Shown here piece after piece: positions 1 to 7,747 of a DNA stretch of 64,000 nt. Positions within the stretch are counted from its first letter, which is position 1, and the number at the start of each line of letters is the position of its first letter. The notes below the pieces were generated by a model that was given only the letters and a program-made list of their open reading frames with translations, did no database searches and was not told where the DNA came from. The DNA is taken from NCBI RefSeq assembly GCF_018310535.1, contig NZ_CP074102.1, forward strand, positions 1,488,001 to 1,552,000, in the 5' to 3' direction. Source of the DNA: Streptomyces mirabilis (GTDB lineage Bacteria; Actinomycetota; Actinomycetes; Streptomycetales; Streptomycetaceae). The position numbers and the translations under genes are program-made.

Positions 1-1579
1 CGCCGCGAGCTTCGGCTACACGGACGACGGCTCGAACTACGTCATCGACACCGGCGCGAACCTCGTCTTCAAGGTCAGCAAGACCAACGGCGACCTGACC
101 TCGCTCGTCTACCGCGGCACCGAGTACCAGGGCTACGGCGGCAAGAACTCGCACGTCGAGTCCGGCCTGGGCACCTCCACCGTGACCATCGCTCAGTCCG
201 GTTCGACGATCCTCGTCTCCGTCGCGTACGGCACGCTCAAGCACTACTACGCGGCCCGCAGCGGCGAGAACAACGTCTATCTGTGGACCAACAAGGCCGA
301 CACGTCGGTCAGCGCGACCCGTTACATCGTGCGCGTCAAGGCAGGCCTGTTCCTCAACGACGAGCCGGACTCCTACACGTACGCGCCCACCACCATCGAG
401 TCCGCGGACGTCTTCGCGAAGTCCGACGGCCAGACCCGCTCGAAGCACTACTCGAAGCTCCGCGTCATCGACTACACCTACATCGGCTGGACCACCGGAA
501 GCGTCGGCCTGTGGATCGTGCGCAGCAACCACGAAAGGGCCTCCGGCGGCCCGTTCTACCGCTCCCTGCTGCGGCACCAGAGCGCGGACGGCGGCGGGCT
601 GTACGAGATCCTGTACTACGGCGAGAACCAGACCGAGTCGGAGCGCTTCGGCCTCCAGGGTCCGTACGTCATCGCCTTCACGGACGGCGGCGCGCCCTCC
701 TCCTCGCTGTACGCGGGGAATCTCACCACCTCCTGGGCGGACTCGCTCGGCATCTCCGGGTACACGGCCGCGAGCGGCCGGGGCCGGGTCGCGGGCGTGG
801 GCATCTCGGGGCGCGACACGGCATACGCGTACACGGTCGGGCTCGCCAACTCGGCCGCACAGTACTGGGGTTCGGCGCGGGCCTCGGACGGCTACTTCTC
901 GATCGCGGGCGCGCTGCCGGGGTCGTACACCCTCACGGTCTTCAAGGGCGAACTCGCCGTGTACACCACGTCGGTGACGGTCACGGCGGGCGGGACCACG
1001 ACGCTGAACAGCATCGCGATCCCCTCCTCCAACGACCCGTCCAACGCGAGCGCGATCTGGCGGATCGGCAACTGGGACGGCACGCCGGGCGGGTTCAAGA
1101 ACGCGGACCTGATGACGTACGCGCATCCGTCGGACGTACGGGCCGCGTCCTGGACCGGCAACGTCGTCGTCGGCAGCGGCAGCGGCAGCGAGACCTCGGC
1201 GTTCCCCTGCTACCTGTGGAAGGACGTCAACAGCGGCATCATCGTGTACTTCAAGCTGACCGCCGCCCAGGCCACCGCCGCGCACACCCTGCGCATCGGC
1301 GTGACCACGGCCTACGCGAACGGCCGCCCGCAGATCGTGGTCAACGACACCTGGACCTCGGCCGTCCCCTCGCCACCCACCCAGCCGAGCACCCGGTCGC
1401 TGACCGTGGGCTCGTACCGGGGCAACAACTACACGTTCAGCTACAGCGTTCCCGCGTCCGCCTGGCTGACGGACACGAGTGCGTACAACACGCTGAAGAT
1501 CTACGTGGCGAGCGGTTCGGGGTCGACGTCCTTCCTCAGCGCCGGCACCTCCGTCGACGCCGTCGACCTACTGACCTGA
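1..1579 (+). CDS. Rhamnogalacturonan lyase (PL4), 3' part of gene
   Basis: The frame is open from position 2 at the window edge and ends with TGA at 1579, so about 525 codons of a longer gene are present. The first visible stretch, FGYTDDGSNYVIDTGANLVF, is typical of the N-terminal catalytic domain of polysaccharide lyase family 4. Those enzymes cut the rhamnose-galacturonate backbone of rhamnogalacturonan I by beta-elimination outside the cell. A small beta-sandwich follows (around GYFSIAGALPGSYTLTVF), then a C-terminal jelly-roll carbohydrate-binding domain starting near SAIWRIGNWDGTPGGF. This is the three-domain order of the family. The signal peptide lies outside the window. Its stop is 2 bases from the end of the convergent galactanase gene. 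Family assignment is firm; exact substrate preference is inferred. Confidence 0.88.
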   Translation, partial: AASFGYTDDGSNYVIDTGANLVFKVSKTNGDLTSLVYRGTEYQGYGGKNSHVESGLGTSTVTIAQSGSTILVSVAYGTLKHYYAARSGENNVYLWTNKADTSVSATRYIVRVKAGLFLNDEPDSYTYAPTTIESADVFAKSDGQTRSKHYSKLRVIDYTYIGWTTGSVGLWIVRSNHERASGGPFYRSLLRHQSADGGGLYEILYYGENQTESERFGLQGPYVIAFTDGGAPSSSLYAGNLTTSWADSLGISGYTAASGRGRVAGVGISGRDTAYAYTVGLANSAAQYWGSARASDGYFSIAGALPGSYTLTVFKGELAVYTTSVTVTAGGTTTLNSIAIPSSNDPSNASAIWRIGNWDGTPGGFKNADLMTYAHPSDVRAASWTGNVVVGSGSGSETSAFPCYLWKDVNSGIIVYFKLTAAQATAAHTLRIGVTTAYANGRPQIVVNDTWTSAVPSPPTQPSTRSLTVGSYRGNNYTFSYSVPASAWLTDTSAYNTLKIYVASGSGSTSFLSAGTSVDAVDLLT

Positions 1580-1581
1580 CG

Positions 1582-2991
1582 TCATGTTCCGCGCGTCCAC
1601 TGCTGGTTGGTACCTCCGTTGCAGGTGTACGTGATGATCGCGGCGGAGTTGGCGGTGGACGCGCCGGACACGTCCAGGCACTCGCCGCTCGCCCGGGCCT
1701 TGACGAGCACATAACTGCCGGACGTGGTCAGGCTCCACTGCTGGGCGGTGGTGCCGGTGCAGTTCTCCTGGGTGACAGTGGCGGAGTTCTCCTGGAGGCA
1801 CAGGGAGCTGCCCCGGCCCATGAGTTCGTAGTAGCCGGTACCCAGGTCCTTGAACCACCACTTCTGGTTGGTGCCGCTGTTGCAGGTGTACTGGCTGATC
1901 GCGACACCCTGCCACAGCGACTGGCTGGGAACGTCCGCGCACTTGGCGCTGGACCGGCCGACGAGGGTGTTGTACGTGGCGCTCGTCCCGTTGACCGTGC
2001 CGGCGGCGGTGTCGACCGAGACCTCCGGGTACCAGGACATGGACATCGAGGTGGAGGTCGGGAAGGTCAACGGCAGCCAGACGTAGCGCGAGTCATTGAC
2101 GGTGCCGCCGAAGGAGTTGCCCCAGCGGTCGCCCATGTAGAGGTACGAGGTGCCCGAAGTCCCCTGCACCGGAAGGACGTACGCGGTCTGCGAGTTGTAC
2201 GTCGTCGAGTCGCCGACGTTGGCCATCGCGGTCCAGGGACCGGCGATGCTGGTCGCGGTGGCGTACTGCTGCTGGTTAGCGTTCCAGCCCGTGGCTGCCG
2301 AGGTCAGCATGAAGTAGACGCCGTTGCGCTTGAACAGCGCCGGTGCCTCGCGGTGGCCGCCCACCCACGGGTTGGCGACCAGGCTGTCGATGCCCGTGTA
2401 GTCGGCGGTGAGCTTGTAGATCTGGAGGTCGTAGTTCTCGCGGGCCGCCGACACCATGTAGCCGGTGCCGTCCGTGTCGACGAAGGTCGTGATGTCACGG
2501 GACATGTACTGGCCGAGCGGCTGGAAGCTGCCCTGGTAGGCGTAGTTCCCGTCGACCGTGTCCGAGACGGCGACGGCGGCGCGCGCCTCGCTGTAGTCGA
2601 CGCCGTTCTCCTTGTGCATCCACATGACGAACTTGCCGGTGGACGCGTTGTACATGACCTTGGGCCGCTCGATGTAGGCGGTGCCCAGCTCGGAGGCGCT
2701 GGACTGGGTCAGGACGTGGTTACGGAACTCCCAGTTCTTCAGGTCCGTGGAACGGTAGGCGTCCACGTACCGGAAGGTGTTGTCGGCGTTGCGGTCCTCG
2801 CCGAACCAGTAGTAGTAGCTGCCGACCTTGATGACCCCACCGCCGTGCGCGTGCACGGCGTTGCCCGAAGTGTCGGTGAACTGGGTGCCGTTGGTGATGG
2901 TCTGGGCGGCTGCCTGGGCCGGTCCGGCGGTCACCAGTGCCGCGGCGAGGGCACAGCACAGGGCGACAAGGATTGCGTACACACGTCTCAT
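1582..2991 (-). CDS. Secreted exo-beta-1,3-galactanase, GH43 with C-terminal ricin-type (CBM13) domain
   Basis: A 469-residue secreted protein. Residues 1-28 are a Sec signal peptide ending in AQAAA. Residues about 30-325 form a five-bladed GH43 propeller of the subfamily-24 type (HAHGGGVIKVGSYYYWFGED). Residues about 335-469 form a ricin B / CBM13 trefoil with three QxW-type repeats (QKWWF, QQWSL, QQWTR). In the characterised fungal member the acid, the modulator and an unusual Gln base are spaced about 106 and 55 residues apart. Here E108, E215 and Q268 show nearly the same spacing, which is my inference for the active site. It would remove galactose from the galactan side chains of rhamnogalacturonan or arabinogalactan, fitting the convergent PL4 lyase. 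The ATG has GAGAGG as ribosome binding site. Confidence 0.85.
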   Translation of the reverse strand: MRRVYAILVALCCALAAALVTAGPAQAAAQTITNGTQFTDTSGNAVHAHGGGVIKVGSYYYWFGEDRNADNTFRYVDAYRSTDLKNWEFRNHVLTQSSASELGTAYIERPKVMYNASTGKFVMWMHKENGVDYSEARAAVAVSDTVDGNYAYQGSFQPLGQYMSRDITTFVDTDGTGYMVSAARENYDLQIYKLTADYTGIDSLVANPWVGGHREAPALFKRNGVYFMLTSAATGWNANQQQYATATSIAGPWTAMANVGDSTTYNSQTAYVLPVQGTSGTSYLYMGDRWGNSFGGTVNDSRYVWLPLTFPTSTSMSMSWYPEVSVDTAAGTVNGTSATYNTLVGRSSAKCADVPSQSLWQGVAISQYTCNSGTNQKWWFKDLGTGYYELMGRGSSLCLQENSATVTQENCTGTTAQQWSLTTSGSYVLVKARASGECLDVSGASTANSAAIITYTCNGGTNQQWTRGT

Positions 2992-3126
2992 CTGACGCCT
3001 CTCGAAGGTGGGGGGACAGGGCAGGAAACAGGCGGGGGTTCGAGATCTCGTACGTCATCTGTCATTACGAACGTCGAAAAGGTAAGGGTGTGTTACGGGA
3101 AGGTCAACGGGTCGCGCGGGACAAAG
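2992..3126. promoter_or_regulatory. Divergent promoter region with repeats
   Basis: These 135 bases separate the divergent galactanase and surface-protein genes and must hold both promoters. A compact repeat cluster lies at 3048-3070: TCGTA and TACGA half sites in inverted orientation flank two direct GTCAT copies 7 bases apart. This looks like an operator, but no regulator can be named from the sequence. Confidence 0.3.
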
Positions 3127-5301
3127 ATGGACGCGGGATTTCTGTTATCGCCGCCGTCCGCGCGCGTCTCCGATGACGTGCGCAGCCATTCCCGCAAGAC
3201 AGCAGCCGCCGTTGGCGCCCTCGCGACCGTCGCCTTCCTGGTCACCGCGCCTCCCTCTGTTGGCGCCGTTCGCCTCCGGGGCGCTCCAGCCGGCGGCCGT
3301 GACGCCACCGCCGACGTCCTCGCGGACCGGGACGTCACGCTCACCGGCGACACGGTGGTCACCGTGCCGTCCGGCACCATGACGTACGACGGGGTGTTCC
3401 GCGGCCAGGGCACCCTCACCGTGCGCGGCGGCGGCACGCTGATCCTCAACAAGGACAGCGACTTCACGCTCCCGGCGGCCCGGCAGCGGCAGAAGGTGAC
3501 CACCCAGGGCGGCAACCACCCGTACACCACCGTGAGCAACCCCGACCCGCCCGCGATCACCGTCGAGCGGGGCACCACCCTCCAGTACGGCACCGGCGGC
3601 GGCACCGGTCTGATCGGCCACTTCCCCTACAACACGCCCGGCTACCAGCTGAACCAGCTCAACGTGCGTGTCGACGGCACCCTGCGCCTCTCCCTCACCC
3701 GCACCTTCAACATCGGCACCATCAGCGGCTCGGGCCTGGTCACCCAGCCGCGCAACATGTGGGGCACCCTCGACCTGGCCGGCACCCACCCCTTCTCCGG
3801 AGTGATCGACAACGGCACCGGCATGGCGGTGGGCCGCCCCGAGTACCCGGTGGCGCTCCCGAACGCCCGCGCCGTCCTCAACCAGGGCTCCTGGATCATC
3901 GACACCCCGCTGTACCAGACGATCACCCTGCGCCAGAACTTCTACCAGCGGGCGTACGGCAGCGACGTCAACGTCCACTCGCGGCCAGGCAGCAAGGTCG
4001 TACTCACCGGCCAGTACGGCTACAGCGACCAGGGCGGCGACAACGACCCGTCGTTGAGCGACCCTGGCCTCAACTGGCGCCCCGTTCCTCACCAGTTGAA
4101 CAAGCGCGGCACCAATATCGAGGGCGCGGACGTCCAGTGGGGCGACGGGACCACCCACAAGATCTTCATGCCGGGGACGAAGGACACCGTCTACATCAAC
4201 CTGCACATGGCGAGCGGCGTCCGGTCCCGGCTGACCTTCGCCTACGACGGTCCCGTCACCCTGGGCGCGCCCATCGGCGGCGGCCGGTACCACGACACAC
4301 TCGCCGCGCCCGGCGCCGGGGACGTCGTGATCAAGGGGACACGCGGCAACGACGTGACCTTCGCGGCACAGCAGTACTACGACGGGTCGACGACCATCGA
4401 GAAGGGCGCCGTGCTGCGGCTGGGCTCGGGCGCGCGGGGCGGTGACGGCTCTCTCCTGGCCGGCACCGAGCGCAGACGGATCGTCGACAACGGCACGCTG
4501 ATCGTCCGCAACACCGCAACTCCCCTGTCACTGGCCCGTCTCGGCGGCATCGGCGGGCTCACCCAGTCCGGCGCCGCGACGACGACCCTGACGGGCGGCG
4601 AGGTGTCGTACACGGGCCCGACAACGGTCACCAAGGGCACGCTCGCCCTCGCCTCCGGCGCCACGCTCGCGCACAGCAAGGCGATCCGGCTCACCTCGGC
4701 CGACGCGCGGCTGGACGTGCGGACGACGGGACTTCGGGTGTCCACGTCCCTCAGCGGCAAGGGCACGGTACGGGGTGCGGTCGTCAACGACGGCGAGGTC
4801 GCGGGCGCCCTCACGGTGACCGGCGACTACACCCAGGGCGCGAAGGGCACGCTGGTCCTGCGCGATCGGCCCCTGAGGGTGACGGGCGCGGTCCGGCTGG
4901 CCGGGGACCTCGATCTGTCGGCCGCCGGGACCGACCCCGCCCGCGAGATCAGGGTGCTCGACCACACCGGCCGGGCGAGGACGACCGGCACCTTCTCCGG
5001 CCTGCGCGAGGGCGCCACGCTCGCGCTCGCCGACGCGACGTACCGGATCAGTTATCGCGGGGGCGACGGCAACGACGTCACTCTGAAGGCAGTGTCGAAC
5101 CATCGGACCGTGGCGGCGCCGTCCCCTGCCACGTCCGGGCTCCCGTCCGTGAAGAACTCCACCGCCGTCGGCGACAGCGAGAACGCGAACTCGTGGTGGC
5201 CGCTGCTGCTCGCACCGCTTCTGGCCACGCTCGCCGTGCCGATCGTCCGGCGGGAGCGGTCACGGCGCCGCGGCGGACGGCGGCACGCGGCCTCCCGGTG
5301 A
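3127..5301 (+). CDS. Surface-anchored protein with autotransporter-type beta-strand repeats
   Basis: A 724-residue protein with an N-terminal export segment (about residues 20-45, AAVGALATVAFLVTAPPSVG). A long Gly/Thr/Val-rich beta-solenoid follows. Repeats such as YTGPTTVTKGTLALASGA match the autotransporter-associated beta-strand repeat (PATR). The C-terminus has a single membrane helix (WWPLLLAPLLATLAVPIV) followed by an arginine-rich tail, so it is probably membrane-anchored with the solenoid outside. No Gram-negative translocator barrel is present. The ATG at 3127 was chosen because the upstream part of the open frame overlaps the lyase and galactanase genes; GTG at 3178 is an alternative. 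It may display or bind polysaccharide next to the two secreted enzymes, but no enzymatic function can be assigned. Confidence 0.72.
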   Translation: MDAGFLLSPPSARVSDDVRSHSRKTAAAVGALATVAFLVTAPPSVGAVRLRGAPAGGRDATADVLADRDVTLTGDTVVTVPSGTMTYDGVFRGQGTLTVRGGGTLILNKDSDFTLPAARQRQKVTTQGGNHPYTTVSNPDPPAITVERGTTLQYGTGGGTGLIGHFPYNTPGYQLNQLNVRVDGTLRLSLTRTFNIGTISGSGLVTQPRNMWGTLDLAGTHPFSGVIDNGTGMAVGRPEYPVALPNARAVLNQGSWIIDTPLYQTITLRQNFYQRAYGSDVNVHSRPGSKVVLTGQYGYSDQGGDNDPSLSDPGLNWRPVPHQLNKRGTNIEGADVQWGDGTTHKIFMPGTKDTVYINLHMASGVRSRLTFAYDGPVTLGAPIGGGRYHDTLAAPGAGDVVIKGTRGNDVTFAAQQYYDGSTTIEKGAVLRLGSGARGGDGSLLAGTERRRIVDNGTLIVRNTATPLSLARLGGIGGLTQSGAATTTLTGGEVSYTGPTTVTKGTLALASGATLAHSKAIRLTSADARLDVRTTGLRVSTSLSGKGTVRGAVVNDGEVAGALTVTGDYTQGAKGTLVLRDRPLRVTGAVRLAGDLDLSAAGTDPAREIRVLDHTGRARTTGTFSGLREGATLALADATYRISYRGGDGNDVTLKAVSNHRTVAAPSPATSGLPSVKNSTAVGDSENANSWWPLLLAPLLATLAVPIVRRERSRRRGGRRHAASR

Positions 5302-5302
5302 G

Positions 5303-6263
5303 TCATGGGTGGACGACGGTCACCCCGCGTTCCGCGAGTTCCGTCATGACGGGGTCGGGATCTCCGTGGTACTCGCTGTACCACATGCGGTAGGGCATGG
5401 TGACGTGCTTCAGGGACGGCATGTCGAGCAGAGGGCGGCAGTCCTCCAGGTCGCGGCAGTGGCCCAGGTTGATCTCCGTGAGTTCGGACAGTCCCGTCAG
5501 CGCGCCGAGGTCCCGCAGCTCGGACAGGCCCCGGATGTCGAGTTCGCGGAGGCTCGTGTGGCCGGCCAGGCGGGACAGGTCCTTCCAGTCCAGGCCGGAC
5601 AGACAGAGCGTCTCGATTCCCCCGGCGGGTATGTCCTGCGCCCGGGGGCAGCTGATCAGACTCAGCCCACGCCGTGTCGTCGTCCAGCAGCTCCTGGCCG
5701 ACGGTCTGCGCGGAGATGTAGTCGCGGAGGAAGCGACGGGAGAGCCAGGGCCGGTCCCAGCCCGGGGCGACGCCATGGGTGCCGTCGGCGCCGTCCATGA
5801 GTGCCGCTCCGTGCGCGGCGCCCAGACGCCGCGCGTGCTCGGCATGGCGGGCGACCGACCACGTCCTGCCGGACTCCCCCCGCACGTCCTCCAGCCAGAG
5901 TGTCACGTCGCCGTCCGGGCGGTCGACGGAGGCGAGCAGCCGGGGGGCGGTGATGCCCCACGGCTGCCAGCTCCGGGCAAGCCCGGACTCGTACGCATGG
6001 GCCTCGCGGCGCCAGAAGTTCCAGTGCCTCGGGTCGTCGGACGCGTCCCAGGCGCCGCCGGTGTCCTTGCCCCGGGTGAGCACCTTCAGGACGACGGAAC
6101 GATCATCGACGGTGACCCGCCACACGCCACCGGTGACGCCGTTCTTGAGGTTGTGGACGAGGGGTTCGAAAACGGCCCGGTCCGCCGGGGCCCCGAGGAT
6201 CTCCCGCACTTCGGCGCGGAGGATCTCACCGCCTTCGGTGTCGAGTTGATCGACTTCACGCAT
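5303..6263 (-). pseudogene. Chimeric remnant: phosphotransferase N-terminus joined to leucine-rich-repeat C-terminus
   Basis: Reading from the ATG at 6263, about 195 codons encode the N-terminal part of an aminoglycoside-phosphotransferase-like kinase (nucleotide-binding lobe VTVDDRSVVLKVLTRG; later WLEDVRGESGRTWSVARHA). The frame is lost just after QELLDDDTAW, around 5670. In another minus frame, 5303 to about 5660 encodes the end of an unrelated leucine-rich-repeat protein (LRELDIRGLSELRDLGALTG, ending TELAERGVTVVHP). The catalytic HxD loop and the rest of the kinase C-lobe are missing, as is the N-terminus of the repeat protein. The simplest reading is a deletion that fused two neighbouring genes out of frame. 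No functional product is expected. Confidence 0.75.
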
Positions 6264-6275
6264 GCCCCCAGGCTA

Positions 6276-6299
6276 GGGCCTGTCCGGCCGGACAGGCCC
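6276..6299. repeat. Perfect 24-bp palindrome identical to MITE ends
   Basis: GGGCCTGTCCGG is followed directly by its reverse complement. The left flank plus first arm (GGCTAGGGCCTGTCCGG) is identical to the left end of the MITE at 18221. It may be the collapsed footprint of such an element, or a terminator hairpin for the chimeric remnant or its former parent gene. Confidence 0.7.
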
Positions 6300-6384
6300 G
6301 GCTCTCGTGCTCCGCATCGTGGTCGCTCTGCTCATCAGGCGGACATAACGGGGCGCGGCCGTCCCCATCGACTAGCGTCGTGAC

Positions 6385-7329
6385 ATGACCAGCGACACCT
6401 CCCGCAGCGCTTCCTCCCCCTCCCTCGCCGGCGCCCTCGCCGACGGAACGGTCGTCCTGGACGGCGGCATGTCCAACCAGCTGGAGTCGGCCGGGCACGA
6501 CCTGAGCGACGAGCTGTGGTCGGCCCGTCTGCTTGCCGAGCGGCCCGAGGCGATCACCGAGGCGCACCTCGCGTACTTCGAGGCGGGCGCGGACGTGGCG
6601 ATCACCTCCAGCTACCAGGCCACCTTCGAGGGCTTCGCGAAGCGCGGCATCCCGCACGGGCGGGCGGCCGAACTCCTCGGCCTCAGCGTGGAGCTGGCGC
6701 GGGAGGCGGCCCGCCGCGCGCACGCGAAGGGTACGACCCGGCCGCTGTGGGTGGCCGCTTCGGTCGGCCCGTACGGGGCGATGCTCGCGGACGGTTCGGA
6801 GTACCGGGGCCGGTACGGGCTGAGCATCGCCGAACTGGAGCGGTTCCACCGCCCCCGCCTGGAGGTGCTGGCCGCCGCCGCGCCCGACGTACTGGCCCTG
6901 GAGACCGTGCCCGACGCCGACGAGGCCGAGGCGCTGCTGCGGGCGGTGCGCGGGCTGGCCGTACCGGCGTGGCTGTCGTACACCGTCGCCGGGGACCGTA
7001 CGCGGGCCGGGCAGCCCCTGGAGGAGGCCTTCGCCCTGGCCGCCGACACGGACGAGATCATCGCGGTCGGCGTGAACTGCTGCGCCCCCGAGGATGTGGA
7101 CGGCGCGGTGGAGACGGCGGCGCGGGTGACCGGGAAGCCGGTGGTGGTGTACCCGAACAGCGGCGAGGTCTGGGACGCCGAGGCGCGGGCCTGGAACGGG
7201 CTCTCGACCTTCACCGCCGAGCAGGTGACCGGCTGGCGGCGGGGCGGGGCGCGGCTGATCGGGGGGTGCTGCCGGGTGGGACCGGGAGCGATCACGGGGA
7301 TCACCCGGGCGCTGACGCCGGTGCGGTGA
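6385..7329 (+). CDS. mmuM: Homocysteine S-methyltransferase
   Basis: A 314-residue cytosolic TIM-barrel enzyme that transfers a methyl group, normally from S-methylmethionine, to homocysteine to give methionine. The zinc ligands of the family are present: the NCC motif at residues 231-233 and the GGCC motif at 293-296. The N-terminal VVLDGGMSNQLESAGHDL and VAITSSYQATFEGF are family signatures. Length matches the bacterial MmuM type. It stands alone between the chimeric remnant and the small-protein/amidase pair. A triple 25-bp tandem repeat overlaps its last codons and stop. Confidence 0.9.
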   Translation: MTSDTSRSASSPSLAGALADGTVVLDGGMSNQLESAGHDLSDELWSARLLAERPEAITEAHLAYFEAGADVAITSSYQATFEGFAKRGIPHGRAAELLGLSVELAREAARRAHAKGTTRPLWVAASVGPYGAMLADGSEYRGRYGLSIAELERFHRPRLEVLAAAAPDVLALETVPDADEAEALLRAVRGLAVPAWLSYTVAGDRTRAGQPLEEAFALAADTDEIIAVGVNCCAPEDVDGAVETAARVTGKPVVVYPNSGEVWDAEARAWNGLSTFTAEQVTGWRRGGARLIGGCCRVGPGAITGITRALTPVR

Positions 7330-7380
7330 GCGGGTGCCGACACCTGTGCGGTGATCAGGTGCTGACGCCCGTGCAGTAAC
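7306..7380 (+). repeat. Three tandem copies of a 25-bp repeat across the mmuM stop codon
   Basis: Units lie at 7306-7330, 7331-7355 and 7356-7380, with the shared core GGTGCYGACRCCNGTGCRGT. The first unit encodes the last residues and stop of MmuM, and the next two are non-coding. The unit length is not a multiple of three, so expansion added 3'-untranslated sequence rather than residues. Confidence 0.75.
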
Positions 7381-7462
7381 TCCGGCGAAGCACGCGCTCA
7401 ACGAGGGCTTCACAGACGGGTGATGGAGTCCCCGTACTCGTCAGCCGATCATGGAGGCCCTC

Positions 7463-7747
7463 TTGAGCGAGCCCACCACCGAGCAACTGGACGCCTACGT
7501 ACGGACCCGCCTGGCGCTCGCGGGGTTCGACCTCTCCCTGCTGCCCGAGGTGTTCGACGCGGCGACGGGGGTGCCCACACGGGACCAGGTACTGGCCAAC
7601 CTGCGGTCGTTCGTGGCCTCCACCCCCGGCGCGATCTCCGGTTGGGCACCGCCCGCCGAGGGCCCCGCGTACGCGCAGCAGGCCTCGCCGCCCCTCATCT
7701 ACCCCTCCATCACGGAGGCCTGGACGGGGAAGGCGGACGCCCGATGA
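7463..7747 (+). CDS. Small companion protein of the downstream amidase (AtzG-like candidate)
   Basis: A 94-residue acidic cytosolic protein (starting SEPTTEQLDAYVRTRLALAG). The best start is TTG at 7463, with GGAGG five bases upstream; the in-frame ATG at 7451 overlaps that ribosome binding site and lacks its own. The stop overlaps the ATG of the Tat amidase (ATGA), so the two are translationally coupled. Small helical proteins of this kind (AtzG/DUF4089 type) pair with amidase-signature hydrolases. That assignment rests on size and context as much as on sequence. A decayed copy with an internal deletion occurs at about 15738-15870. Confidence 0.7.
   Translation: MSEPTTEQLDAYVRTRLALAGFDLSLLPEVFDAATGVPTRDQVLANLRSFVASTPGAISGWAPPAEGPAYAQQASPPLIYPSITEAWTGKADAR

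Noticed and set aside
283-5301. A single 1672-codon open frame on the plus strand
   Set aside because: Its first ~950 codons run across the lyase and antisense to the galactanase, with Arg/His-rich low-quality translation. Only the part from 3127 is a real gene.
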